64,000 nucleotides of DNA from Pseudomonadota bacterium (lineage in GTDB: Bacteria; Pseudomonadota; Alphaproteobacteria; Rhodospirillales; Magnetospirillaceae): NCBI GenBank assembly GCA_021847015.1, contig JAJZVW010000005.1, positions 62,001-126,000 on the forward strand. The letters are read 5' to 3'. Of this stretch, positions 1 through 8,466 are shown one piece after another. Position numbers and translations under genes: made by a program. Positions within the stretch are counted from its first letter, which is position 1. Every line of letters starts with the position of its first letter. The notes under the pieces are model-generated. The model did no database searches. It saw only the letters and a list, made by a program, of their open reading frames with translations, and was not told where the DNA came from.

Positions 1-583
1 ACCAGGTGGAAATGGCGGCGTCGTAGGCGCCGGTTCGGGCGTAGGCGGTGGCGGCGAGGCGCTTGCGCGAAGCCAGCGTGGTGGCATTGCCGTTGGCGGC
101 CATTTCCGCCATCACCGAAGCGTAATCCTCGACGTCCACCACCACGGCGACGCCGTCGTGGTTCTTGGCCGCCGCCCGGATCATGGCCGGGCCGCCGATG
201 TCGATGTTCTCGACGCAGGTGTCGTAATCCGCGCCCTTGGCCACGGTGGCTTCGAAGGGATAAAGGTTCACCACCAGCAGGTCGATGGGCTGGATGCCGT
301 GCGCGGCCATGGCCTTTTCATGTTCGGCGTTGTCCCGGATGCCGAGCAGGCCGCCATGGACCTTGGGGTGCAGCGTCTTGACCCGGCCGTCCAGCATTTC
401 CGGGAAGCCGGTATAGTCGGCCACCTCGACCACGGGAATGCCGGCATCCCGCATCGCCTTGGCCGAGCCGCCGGTGGACAGGATCTCCACGCCGCGTTCC
501 ACCAGGAAGCGGGCGAACTCGACCAGGCCGGTCTTGTCGGACACGCTGACAAGGGCACGGCGGACGGGGCGAAGATCGGACAT
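1..583 (-). CDS. purH: PurH, bifunctional AICAR transformylase / IMP cyclohydrolase (N-terminal part, cut by window edge)
   Basis: PurH performs the last two steps of IMP synthesis: formylation of AICAR and ring closure. About 194 of the usual ~520-530 residues are visible, all of the N-terminal MGS-like cyclohydrolase domain. It opens [20 protein letters not shown] and carries the conserved STGGSA and [13 protein letters not shown] segments; the formyltransferase domain lies beyond the window. The ATG at 583 is the natural family start. It is the last gene of a minus-strand run, 64 bp after the GT9 gene; the order rsmB/htpX near purH is common in alphaproteobacteria. Confidence 0.95.
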   Translation of the reverse strand, partial: MSDLRPVRRALVSVSDKTGLVEFARFLVERGVEILSTGGSAKAMRDAGIPVVEVADYTGFPEMLDGRVKTLHPKVHGGLLGIRDNAEHEKAMAAHGIQPIDLLVVNLYPFEATVAKGADYDTCVENIDIGGPAMIRAAAKNHDGVAVVVDVEDYASVMAEMAANGNATTLASRKRLAATAYARTGAYDAAISTW

Positions 584-647
584 TCGGCTAAAACCTCCGG
601 CTCGGTGTGGAGATGCGGTCTCCGCCGGGATATAGCACAGACGCGGA

Positions 648-1640
648 TCAACGGGAGGGGCAATTCTCCCGTGCCGGGTTGTCGGCGGCCATTCCCAGGC
701 GCGCCGCCAGTTTCCCGGCCGCCGCGATCACCGTATCGACGGTCAGGTCCAGCATCCGCGACTCCTGGGTGCGATGGTCGAAATCGGGGGCGTGGCAGAT
801 GTCCTCGAAGCTGCGCGGCCCGCGCACGGTGGCGCAGTTCGGGCCCCAGGGTCCGTAGAAAATTTCGGAGGACGGCCCGAACAGGCCGAGCGTCGGGACG
901 CCCGAGGCGGCGGCGATGTGCATCAGGCCCGAATCGTTGCCGAGATAAAAGGCGCAGCGTCCGAGCGCCGCATGCACGGTGGGCAAATCCAGCCGGCCGA
1001 CGGCGTCGATCCGGCGTTCGGCGGGAATTGCGTGCAGGACGGGGGCGGCCGCCTCGCGTTCGCCCCCGGCGCCGAACACCGCCACCCGCGCGCCCGGCAG
1101 GATGCCGGCGGGAGCGGTCAGGCGGGCGGCCACGGCGGCGAAACGCTCCGCCGGCCATTGCTTGCCGCCCCAATTGGCGGTCGGCCCGACCGCCAGGACC
1201 GGCGGGCCGGGCGGAACCAGATCGGCCGCCGCCTCCAATTGGTCCGGCGTGTTCCACAGACGCGGCGCCAAGGGCCGGTCCAGCCCCAGCGCGGTGGCCA
1301 GATGGATCAGGCGGTGCTTGGGTTCCCACGACGACCGCAGAACCCTGCGGTGGAGGGTGGGCAGGACGAAGCCCATGGCCGAGCCCCGCAGGTCCACCAC
1401 CATGTGCCACCAGGTCGCGGCCGTGGCCCGCCACAGGTCGAACCAGTGGCCGGAACGGCGGCGCTTGGGCATGGGGATGACCCGCTCGACGAAGGGCGCC
1501 GGCCCGAACAGCGGCGCCGGAATCGGTCCGCAGGCCACGGTGAACCGGGCCTGGGGGTGGGTCTCCGCAAGATGGGCGAGCAGGCCCGAGGACAGGACGG
1601 CGTCGCCGATGCGGCTGGCGGTGATGAAGAGAATACGCAC
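648..1640 (-). CDS. Glycosyltransferase family 9 (ADP-heptose:LPS heptosyltransferase-like)
   Basis: A 330-residue GT9 protein, the family that transfers heptose from ADP-heptose to lipopolysaccharide core at the inner face of the inner membrane. It starts [20 protein letters not shown], the usual GT9 opening with the GD loop, and near residue 235 has the family signature [22 protein letters not shown] (shown in parts: NDSGLMHIA and [11 protein letters not shown]). The start is GTG at 1640. It lies upstream of purH and downstream of gmhB, which makes the precursor of ADP-heptose, so a role in LPS core is likely. The exact acceptor cannot be read from sequence. Confidence 0.85.
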   Translation of the reverse strand: MRILFITASRIGDAVLSSGLLAHLAETHPQARFTVACGPIPAPLFGPAPFVERVIPMPKRRRSGHWFDLWRATAATWWHMVVDLRGSAMGFVLPTLHRRVLRSSWEPKHRLIHLATALGLDRPLAPRLWNTPDQLEAAADLVPPGPPVLAVGPTANWGGKQWPAERFAAVAARLTAPAGILPGARVAVFGAGGEREAAAPVLHAIPAERRIDAVGRLDLPTVHAALGRCAFYLGNDSGLMHIAAASGVPTLGLFGPSSEIFYGPWGPNCATVRGPRSFEDICHAPDFDHRTQESRMLDLTVDTVIAAAGKLAARLGMAADNPARENCPSR

Positions 1641-1684
1641 GCGCGGACGATAGCCGAGCCGGCCCTGCGGTGCCAGAGGCAGAT

Positions 1685-1906
1685 GCCTATTGGCGGGGCT
1701 CCGAACTCAGGTTTCGAATTGGTCAATGTCATCGTCCACCCCCCTCCTGTCATCCCGATAGAGCGACAGCGACGAGGGATCCTTCAGCCGCTGGCGGCTG
1801 CCGTTTGTGCCTGAACGATCCCTCTCTCCGCTCGGGATGACACCATCACTCGCGGGGGCGTCAAGGATTCAGTCATCTGAGTTCGGAGCCCTGCGCCTAT
1901 TGGCGG
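1685..1906. repeat. Family A repeat, type II ends, with 12-bp direct repeats
   Basis: The element spans about 1697-1894. Its ends are GGCTCCGAACTCAG and the complement CTGAGTTCGGAGCC; inside lies the family A palindrome (TGTCATCCC near 1748 to GGGATGACA near 1843). It is bounded by identical 12-bp direct repeats GCCTATTGGCGG at 1685-1696 and 1895-1906. A nearly identical copy lies at 5848-6068. It fills the gap between the GT9 gene and gmhB; nothing else was seen there. Confidence 0.85.
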
Positions 1907-1908
1907 CA

Positions 1909-2466
1909 TCACCGCCGCCCGGAATCCTCCACCAAGGCGATCACCGTCCGCGCCGCCGCGCCAAGGTCGTCGGCCACGTAATCGGCCTTGGTCGCGGCCT
2001 CGTGCTCGGCCCCGTAGCCGGTGCGGACCAGGAAGGTGGTCGCTCCCACCGCCCTGCCCATGCCGATATCGGCTTCCTTGTCGCCTATGACGAAGGCCCG
2101 GACCGGATCGAACCCGTGCTCGGCCGCCGCCTGTTCGATCATCCCCGGCAGCGGCTTGCGGCAGGCGCAATCCTCGTCGGGGCCGTGGGGGCAGATATAG
2201 ATACCGTCCACGCCGGCACCCTCGGCGTCGAGCATCCCCTTTAGGCGCGCATGCACCTCCTCCAGGCGGTCCAGGCCGAAATAGCCGCGGCCGATCCCCG
2301 ACTGGTTGGTCACCACGCAGACCCCCAGCCCCGCCGCCTTCAACAGCCGTATGCCCTCGGCCGCGCCGGGTATCAGTTCGAGCTGGTCGGGATCGGACAG
2401 GTAGTGCTTCTCGACGTTGATGGTCCCGTCGCGGTCGATCAGGACGAAGCGGCGCGGAGTGGGCAA
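1909..2466 (-). CDS. gmhB: D-glycero-beta-D-manno-heptose-1,7-bisphosphate 7-phosphatase
   Basis: HAD-family phosphatase of the ADP-heptose pathway that feeds LPS core synthesis, cytoplasmic. Motif I is LIDRDGT (nucleophile D11, acid D13), the zinc loop is CPHGPDEDCACRKP, and the final HAD motif is VIGDKEADIG. From the TTG at 2466 it is 185 residues, the normal family length. That TTG lies just downstream of the rsmB stop. An upstream in-frame extension to 2640 exists but runs through rsmB and has no family similarity. It is the downstream partner of rsmB in the run modD-rsmB-gmhB. Confidence 0.88.
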   Translation of the reverse strand: MPTPRRFVLIDRDGTINVEKHYLSDPDQLELIPGAAEGIRLLKAAGLGVCVVTNQSGIGRGYFGLDRLEEVHARLKGMLDAEGAGVDGIYICPHGPDEDCACRKPLPGMIEQAAAEHGFDPVRAFVIGDKEADIGMGRAVGATTFLVRTGYGAEHEAATKADYVADDLGAAARTVIALVEDSGRR

Positions 2467-2470
2467 GGGG

Positions 2471-3769
2471 CTAATCCAGCGAACGTTGCAGGCGTGCGGC
2501 GAAGAATGCATCCATGCCGCCCTTGTCGGCAAGGTGGCACGGCAGCGTGCGCAGGTCGCCGGCGGCGGAGACGAGTTCGGCAAGCCCCCCCAATTCGGCG
2601 GCCTGGATCGGCACGCGCGCGAAGGGGACGCCCTCGCCAAGGAACGCCTCGATCTGCGCGATGCCTTCTTCCGGCTGCAAAGAGCACACGCAGTAGATCA
2701 GGACGCCGCCCGGCCGGACCATGGCGGACGCCGACCGCAGCAGGCGGGCCTGCGCGCCGGCCAGCGCGGCGACGTCGGCGGGCCGTTTCAGCCACAAGCC
2801 GTCGGGATGCCGGCGCAGGGTGCCGGTGGCCGAGCAGGGCGCGTCCAGAAGCACGGCGTCGAACGGCGCGGGGGCGCTCCAGACGCTCGCGTCCGCCTCC
2901 ACGATCTCGGCGTCCAGGCCCATCCGCGCCAGATTGGCGCGAAAGCGCTCAAGCCGCTTCGCGGAGCGGTCCACCGCGGTGACCCGCGCGCCGGCCGTCG
3001 CCAGTTGCAGGGCCTTTCCGCCGGGGGCCGCGCACAGATCGGCGACCGTCCGGTTCGCCACCGGCCCCAACAGCCTGGCCGGCAAGGCGGCGGCGGCATC
3101 CTGAACCCACCATGCGCCGTCGGCGAAGCCGGGCAGCCGGGTCACGTCGCCGTGGCCATGGCGGCGCAGCGAACCGGTGGCAAGGATTTCGGCTTCGAGG
3201 CGGGTGGCCCACTCCACCGGATCGCCGGCGACGGTGATGTCGGTCGGCGCTTCGTGCAGATGGGCGTCGGCGATGGCGCGGGCGGTTTGCCCGCCATAGG
3301 CCTGTACCCAGGATTCCCACAGCCAGTCCGGGGTATTCAGGCGAGCGGCGTCCTGCTCCGCCGCCCAGGCCCCGCCGTCGCGGTGGAGCCGGCGCAGGAC
3401 GGCGTTGATCAATCCCGCATACCCCGCCAGCGGACCGTGCTTGACCTGCTCCACGCTGGTCGAGATGGCGGCATGGGCCGGCGTGTCGAGGAAGAGAAGC
3501 TGGCAGGTTCCCAGGCGCAGCGCCATCCGGGCGCGCGCCGCCTTGGGCGGAAGCTCGCGCTCCAGGCAGCGGCCGATCAGGGAATCGATCTGGCCCAGCC
3601 GCCGCAGGGTGGTCGCCGCCAGCAGCCGGGCGAAGGCGCGGTCGCGCTCGGCCAGGGCGGGTATGGCCGGGTGGCTGTCGAAGGAATCGTCCAGCATACG
3701 GCGGCGCACCAGGACCTCGGTGAGGAGGTCGAGGGCCACGGCGCGGGCATCCGCGAGGACGGCCGTCAT
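2471..3769 (-). CDS. rsmB: 16S rRNA (cytosine(967)-C(5))-methyltransferase RsmB/Sun
   Basis: Methylates C967 of 16S rRNA with S-adenosylmethionine. The 432-residue protein has an N-terminal NusB-like RNA-binding domain (about residues 1-140) and a C-terminal Rossmann methyltransferase domain. SAM motif I is DLCAAPGGKALQLA. The two RsmB cysteines are in DAPCSATGTLRRHPD and YCVCSLQPEEG. The ATG at 3769 overlaps the modD stop as ATGA, which implies translational coupling; the longer frame upstream is the shadow of modD. Confidence 0.93.
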   Translation of the reverse strand: MTAVLADARAVALDLLTEVLVRRRMLDDSFDSHPAIPALAERDRAFARLLAATTLRRLGQIDSLIGRCLERELPPKAARARMALRLGTCQLLFLDTPAHAAISTSVEQVKHGPLAGYAGLINAVLRRLHRDGGAWAAEQDAARLNTPDWLWESWVQAYGGQTARAIADAHLHEAPTDITVAGDPVEWATRLEAEILATGSLRRHGHGDVTRLPGFADGAWWVQDAAAALPARLLGPVANRTVADLCAAPGGKALQLATAGARVTAVDRSAKRLERFRANLARMGLDAEIVEADASVWSAPAPFDAVLLDAPCSATGTLRRHPDGLWLKRPADVAALAGAQARLLRSASAMVRPGGVLIYCVCSLQPEEGIAQIEAFLGEGVPFARVPIQAAELGGLAELVSAAGDLRTLPCHLADKGGMDAFFAARLQRSLD

Positions 3770-4614
3770 CGCGTCGCCGGCACGATCGTCACTTTCACAT
3801 CCACCGGCGGAGCCGAATAGGGCGCCGACGTCACCAGGATGCGGGCGCCGGCCGCCGCATACGCGGCGGCGTTGGCGGCATTGATCCCGCCGGCCGCGGC
3901 GATCAGGGCGGTGCCGCCGGCCAGGCGCCGGGCGACCGCCGCCACCCGGTCGGGAGCGAACTTCTCCAGTTGGACCACGTCGGCGCCGGCCTCGGCCGCG
4001 GCCCCGGCATCGTCCTCGGCGGTCACCTCCACCACCACCTTCTTCTCCGGGCAGGACGCCTTCAGCCGGCGGATGGCCTCGGCCAGCGGCACCGCGCCCA
4101 GCAACGCGCGGTGCTCGGGGAACATCAGCAGGGTGTCGGACAGGCCCAGCCGGTGCGGTATGGCCCCTCCGGCGACGATGGCCTTGATCGCTACCGCCTT
4201 GGTGCCGGGGAAGGTCTTGCGTGTGCAGGCGACCACCGCGTCCGGCCGCACCGAGCGGGCGGCCTCGACGATGCGGGCGGCGGCGGAGGCAATGCCCGAA
4301 GCGTATTCCATCAGGGTTTGCGCCACCTTCCAGCCGGCCAGAACCGCGTCCGCCGGGCCGCGCGCCGACAGGAGTTCCTCGCCGGTGGCGACGGAAACGC
4401 CGCTGGCGACCGCCAAGGTCGCGACACAGCCGAGCCGGGTCATGATCCGGGCGGCCTCCTCGGTCGAACAGGCCACCAGGGCCGCTCCGGCCCGGAAGAC
4501 GATCTCGGCCGGCTGCCCGCTCAACGCCAGCGAGCGGGTGGTGAGGTCGCCATAAGGAACGTCTTCGCGGATGAGGCGGTCGAGGTCCTCGTCGGTGATG
4601 CGGGGGGCGCTCAC
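3766..4614 (-). CDS. modD: ModD, NadC-like phosphoribosyltransferase of the molybdenum-transport group
   Basis: The 282-residue protein belongs to the quinolinate phosphoribosyltransferase fold. It has the ModD variants EDVPYGDLTTRSLAL, CTRKTFPGTK and GGAIPHRLGLSDTLLMFPEHR instead of the NadC forms (TRKTTPG, HRMGLYD). ModD is usually found with molybdate ABC genes and its reaction is not established. Here no modABC is near; it is coupled to rsmB by a 4-bp overlap. The start is GTG at 4614. NadC function is possible but less likely on these motifs. Confidence 0.82.
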   Translation of the reverse strand: MSAPRITDEDLDRLIREDVPYGDLTTRSLALSGQPAEIVFRAGAALVACSTEEAARIMTRLGCVATLAVASGVSVATGEELLSARGPADAVLAGWKVAQTLMEYASGIASAAARIVEAARSVRPDAVVACTRKTFPGTKAVAIKAIVAGGAIPHRLGLSDTLLMFPEHRALLGAVPLAEAIRRLKASCPEKKVVVEVTAEDDAGAAAEAGADVVQLEKFAPDRVAAVARRLAGGTALIAAAGGINAANAAAYAAAGARILVTSAPYSAPPVDVKVTIVPATR

Positions 4615-4688
4615 GTTTCCGCTCCAAGCGTTCGCTGAAACCGGGTCCAGGTCTTACCTGATTTTTCACGCTCCGGCAAAGGCCCTCC

Positions 4689-4830
4689 GGCGGTTCTCGT
4701 TATGGGCTTTTTCTTTGTCATCCCAAGCGCAGCCGAGGGATCTTCAGGCGTTGTCGCGTGAAGGATCCCTCCGCTCGCTCACGCTCGGTCGGGATGACAT
4801 TGTCGGCAAGGGGGCATGTTGAGACCCGTC
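4689..4830. repeat. Family A repeat, type I ends, degenerate old copy
   Basis: A 142-bp copy, the same length as the intact copies at 27736 and 39294. The left end GGCGGTTCTCGTTATGG and right end GCATGTTGAGACCCGTC are eroded forms of AGCGGTTCTCATTATG and its complement. The inner palindrome runs from TGTCATCCC near 4717 to GGGATGACA near 4799. No flanking direct repeat remains. It fills most of the modD-htpX gap. Confidence 0.75.
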
Positions 4831-4838
4831 GCAATCCT

Positions 4839-5774
4839 TCAGCCCCACGGGCCGCGCCGGGGGGAGCCGCCCCACGGTCCCGGCGCGGGGGCCGCGCCGG
4901 GCGAGGGCGGGCCGGCTTCCATCTCCGCGGCCAGTTGGCGCAGGCGGGCGATGCGGTTCTCCATGCTGGGATGGGTGGAAAACAGGCTGTCCATTCCACC
5001 ACCTGCGAGCGGGTTGACGATGAACAGGTGGGCGGTGGCGGGATGGGCCTGGGCCTGGGCGTTCGGGATTGCGTGCGACGCCTGGTCCAGGCGCTGCAAG
5101 GCGGCCGCCAGCCACAACGGGTTGCCGCACAGCCGGCCGCCCTCGGCATCGGCGGCGTATTCGCGGGTACGGGAAATCGCCATCTGGACCAGCATGGCGG
5201 CCAGCGGCGCGACGATGGCCGCCAGCAGCGCCCCCACCGCGCCCAGCGGGCTTCCGCCGCCCTCCCCGTCGCGCCGCATGCCGCCGAAGAACAGGCCGAA
5301 ATTGGCCAGCATGCCGATGGCTCCGGCGATGGTGGCGGTAACGGTCATAATCAGGGTGTCCCGGTGCATTACGTGGGACAGCTCGTGCGCCATGACCCCT
5401 TCGATTTCCTCGGGCGGAAGCCGCCGGAGCAGTCCGGCGGTGGCGGCGACCGATGCGTGCGCCGGATCGCGGCCGGTGGCGAAGGCGTTGGGCTGATCGC
5501 CGTCCATGATGAACATGCGGGGCGGCGGCATGCCGGCACGGCCCGCGAGCCGGGAGACGATGGCGGCGAGGCCCGGCGCGCTGGCGGAATCCACCTCGCG
5601 CGCTCCGACCATGGCCAGCACCATGCGGTCGGAATTCCAATAGGCGAAGGCGTTCATGGCCATGGCCGCCACAAAGGCGACGGCCATGCCGCTCCGCCCC
5701 CCGACCAGCCAGCCGACGGCCAGGAACAACGCGGTGAGGACGGCGAGCAGTGCGGCGGTGCGAACGAGGTTCAT
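4839..5774 (-). CDS. htpX: Membrane zinc metalloprotease HtpX
   Basis: HtpX is an M48 inner-membrane endopeptidase in membrane-protein quality control. The 311 residues begin with two transmembrane helices (about 5-25 and 28-46), then the zinc motif HELSH at 130-134, two more hydrophobic segments (about 145-165 and 178-200) and the third zinc ligand E205 in [13 protein letters not shown]. The tail is rich in Pro and Gly. The ATG at 5774 matches the family start. It precedes modD-rsmB on the same strand, separated by a repeat, so it is probably its own unit. Confidence 0.95.
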   Translation of the reverse strand: MNLVRTAALLAVLTALFLAVGWLVGGRSGMAVAFVAAMAMNAFAYWNSDRMVLAMVGAREVDSASAPGLAAIVSRLAGRAGMPPPRMFIMDGDQPNAFATGRDPAHASVAATAGLLRRLPPEEIEGVMAHELSHVMHRDTLIMTVTATIAGAIGMLANFGLFFGGMRRDGEGGGSPLGAVGALLAAIVAPLAAMLVQMAISRTREYAADAEGGRLCGNPLWLAAALQRLDQASHAIPNAQAQAHPATAHLFIVNPLAGGGMDSLFSTHPSMENRIARLRQLAAEMEAGPPSPGAAPAPGPWGGSPRRGPWG

Positions 5775-5847
5775 GGCGCGGGTCCCTGCGGACGTGACCT
5801 TTGAGTACTACGTGAATAATACGGATTTCGGATGCCGCAAGCCTGGC

Positions 5848-6068
5848 CCCCCGGACGCGGGGCTCCGAACTCAGGTTTCGAATTGGTCAATGTCATCGTC
5901 CACCCCCCCTGTCATCCCGACAGAGCGACAGCGACGAGGGATCCTTCAGCCGCTGGCGGCTGCCGTTTGTGCCTGAACGATCCCTCTCTCCGCTCGGGAT
6001 GACACCATCACTCGCGGGGGCGTCAAGGATTCAGTCATCTGAGTTCGGAGCCCTGCCCCCGGACGCGG
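5848..6068. repeat. Family A repeat, type II ends, with 13-bp direct repeats
   Basis: The element spans about 5861-6055 and is nearly identical to the copy at 1697-1894. It is flanked by the direct repeats CCCCCGGACGCGG at 5848-5860 and 6056-6068. It lies in the 597-bp gap between htpX and the porin (5775-6371). The rest of that gap holds the porin promoter region and no other gene. Confidence 0.87.
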
Positions 6069-6246
6069 AAGGATTCACGGTCAGGTTGAGGCGTGAATGG
6101 GTTTTCACCGCCGCGTTCCGCTTTTCCATGGCTCTGTGGCCGATTGGCAACAGGACTGACGAAAGCCCAAGATTTCCGGGCCGTTCCGCAAAATCCCGGC
6201 GTATTTTCGGCAACCGTTCCGGTCTATACCCAAAACGTTAGAAGGA

Positions 6247-6264
6247 CTGTCATAGTAGTGTCAT
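6247..6264 (+). promoter_or_regulatory. Pho-box-like PhoB operator upstream of the porin
   Basis: The 18 bases CTGTCATAGTAGTGTCAT form two direct 7-mers, CTGTCAT and GTGTCAT, separated by 4 bases, matching the PhoB box layout. A weak -10 candidate (TAGCAT, 6287-6292) follows. This suggests control of the porin by phosphate limitation; that is inference from the site alone. Confidence 0.6.
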
Positions 6265-6371
6265 TTGGCACCCCCATCCGCATTGCTAGCATCCGCCCGC
6301 AACCCAGTATGGCCGAGGTAATTCGACCATAGGCCGCCTGGCGAACCGTACACCACTAGGGGGTGCTAGTT

Positions 6372-7964
6372 ATGCGTAACTTGGATTCTACGACGCGGGC
6401 GCGTGTAAAGCTGGCCGCGTCGTCACTGATCCTCGGCTCCGCGCTTGCCATGCCGGCTTTCGCTCAGTCCGCGGACCCTCAGACTCTTCAGACCCAGATC
6501 CAGGATCTGCAAAAGCAGCTCGATCAGGTCAAGGCCGATCAGGCCAAGACCAAGGCCATCGCCGACAAGGCCGCCCAGGGCCAGACGTCCGACGGCAAGA
6601 ACTTCCTGACCAACTCGGCGGTGAAGGTGACCCTCGGGGGCTTCATCGAAAACACGGCCATCTACCGCACCCGCTTCGAAGGGTCGGACGTGGGGTCGGG
6701 CTACAATGTCGGCGGCGCTCTTGGCGGCCCGGGCGGCAACATCCCGTACCGGAACCTGCCCCAGTACTACACGGGCGAGTTCCGCGACACCGCCCGCCAG
6801 TCGCGCCTGTCGCTGCTGGTCCAGGGGCAGGAGGACTACTCCTCGCTGGCGGCCTACTACGAGATGGACTTTCTGGGCATCGGCACCGGGTCCAACTACA
6901 AGGAAAGCAACAGCTACGTGCCGCGCGTCCGGCACCTGTACACCACCTATGACGACGACAAGGACGGCTGGCACTTCCTCGCCGGCCAGACCTGGAGCTT
7001 GCTGACGCTCGATCGGGTCGGCATCACGCCGCGCAGCGAGATCACGCCGCTCACGATTGACGCGCAGTACGCCACCGGCTTCACCTGGACCCGCCAGCCG
7101 CAGGTCCGCCTGGTGAAGGATTGGAACAAGACCCTTTGGGCCGGTATCGCGATCGAGTCGCCCCAGACCACCATGGGCGGGGCCAACGCCTATGCCAACA
7201 ACAGCACGCTCACCCTTCCTGACGGCCGGCAGGTCCATATCAATAACGCGAGCTGCATCAACAACGGCCAGAACGACAGCGGCTGCGGCTTGGCCGGGTA
7301 TGGCGAGCCCAACCTCTCACTCGACCAGATCCCGGACATCACGGCCAAGGTCGCGGCCGACACCAGCTTCGGCCACTACGAAGCCTACGGCGTCGCCCGC
7401 TTCTTCAACAGCCAGGTGTACGACACCGCCGGCAACAGCAACTATACCACCATGGGCGGCGGCTTCGGCGCCGACGCGCTCATCCCGGTGGTGCCGAAGT
7501 ACCTGGAATTCCAGGCCAGCGGCCTGGTCGGGCGGGGCATCGGCCGCTATGGCACGTCGCAGCTTCCCGACGTCACCGTCGATCCCACCACGGGCAAGCT
7601 GACCCCGATCCCCGAGGCGCAGGTGCTGCTCGGCCTGGTCGGTCATCCCAACGATCTGTGGGACATCTACGGCTACGCCGGCATGGAAGCGGCTGCGGCC
7701 ACCGACAACGGAACCGCCGGCAACGGCTGGGGCACGCCGACCAACGCGGCCATGGCGGGCTGCTACACCGAAGGTGTGGCGTGCTCCGTGAACGCCCAGG
7801 CGGTGCGCCAGATCAACGTCGGCGCCTGGTACTCGGCCTACAAGGGCAAGTACGGCGCCATGAAGATCGGCATCGAGGATTCCGAGACCTGGGTCAAGCC
7901 GTTCGGCTTGCAGACGGTCGAGGACAACATCGCCATGTTCTCGGTCCGCTACTTCCCGTTCTGA
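6372..7964 (+). CDS. Outer-membrane porin with N-terminal coiled coil (DcaP-like), probably phosphate-regulated
   Basis: A secreted beta-barrel porin of about 530 residues. It has a signal peptide (cleaved after about MPAFAQSA), a short coiled coil (TLQTQIQDLQKQLDQVKADQ), then alternating beta strands and the C-terminal phenylalanine (SVRYFPF) typical of BAM substrates. The ATG at 6372 has the ribosome site AGGGGG eight bases upstream; a GTG three codons earlier is less likely. The barrel resembles the DcaP-like porins of proteobacteria. The Pho-box-like site at 6247 suggests uptake of phosphate or other anions, which the protein itself does not prove. A hairpin terminator follows. Confidence 0.8.
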   Translation: MRNLDSTTRARVKLAASSLILGSALAMPAFAQSADPQTLQTQIQDLQKQLDQVKADQAKTKAIADKAAQGQTSDGKNFLTNSAVKVTLGGFIENTAIYRTRFEGSDVGSGYNVGGALGGPGGNIPYRNLPQYYTGEFRDTARQSRLSLLVQGQEDYSSLAAYYEMDFLGIGTGSNYKESNSYVPRVRHLYTTYDDDKDGWHFLAGQTWSLLTLDRVGITPRSEITPLTIDAQYATGFTWTRQPQVRLVKDWNKTLWAGIAIESPQTTMGGANAYANNSTLTLPDGRQVHINNASCINNGQNDSGCGLAGYGEPNLSLDQIPDITAKVAADTSFGHYEAYGVARFFNSQVYDTAGNSNYTTMGGGFGADALIPVVPKYLEFQASGLVGRGIGRYGTSQLPDVTVDPTTGKLTPIPEAQVLLGLVGHPNDLWDIYGYAGMEAAAATDNGTAGNGWGTPTNAAMAGCYTEGVACSVNAQAVRQINVGAWYSAYKGKYGAMKIGIEDSETWVKPFGLQTVEDNIAMFSVRYFPF

Positions 7965-7987
7965 TCGCGGAAGCGGCCGACGCTCGG

Positions 7988-8012
7988 GACCCCCTCCCGC
8001 CGGGAGGGGGTC
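7988..8012 (+). terminator. Porin terminator hairpin
   Basis: A perfect G+C-rich stem, GACCCCCTCCCG paired with CGGGAGGGGGTC around a single-base centre, lies 24 bp after the porin stop. It is followed by TCTTCG rather than a long T run. Confidence 0.7.
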
Positions 8013-8040
8013 TTCGCGTAGCAAGGGCAGCGATTCTTTT

Positions 8041-8274
8041 TGTTGTCATCCCGAGCGCAGCCGAGGGATCCTTCAGGCACCTCGTACGAAAGGTTCCTCG
8101 TCGCTGCGCTCGCTCGGAACGACAGAAAAGGAACTGTCGCCCCGAGCGAAGCCGAGGGGCCTTTCGGGCAGGGTGCGTGAAAGGTTCCTCGTCGCTGCGC
8201 TCGCTCGGAACGACAGAAAAGGAACTGTCGTCCCGAGCGAAGCCGAGGGACCTTTCACGCACCCTGCCCGAAAG
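8041..8274. repeat. Family A palindromes, tandem triple array
   Basis: Three related units lie in a row: about 8044-8125, 8126-8216 and 8217-8274. The outer part of the third is the exact reverse complement of the middle of the second (GGGCAGGGTGCGTGAAAGG against CCTTTCACGCACCCTGCCC). Only a worn left end of the type I terminal repeat (AGCGATTCT near 8030) is seen. The array sits in the 502-bp gap 7965-8466 between the porin and the two-component genes; no gene was found there. Confidence 0.8.
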
Positions 8275-8466
8275 CCCTCCACGCGCTGGCGCCCGGTTGG
8301 CACGGCAGCGTAAGTGGCGGTGCTTAACGAGAGCCGCCGTGGCAAGGGCGAGGGAGTCGCTATCTCGATGAGGATATTTTAATATTCGGCTCATGCCCCT
8401 TTCATGTTGATGGGCTAGAACGTCCCGTCCGCCCTCCAACGGGGGTCACACCGGCAAAGGGCGCCG

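Noticed and set aside
158-1480. Long plus-strand reading frame across purH and the GT9 gene
   Set aside because: It is the antisense frame of two clear genes, without family similarity and with biased composition caused by the G+C-rich code.
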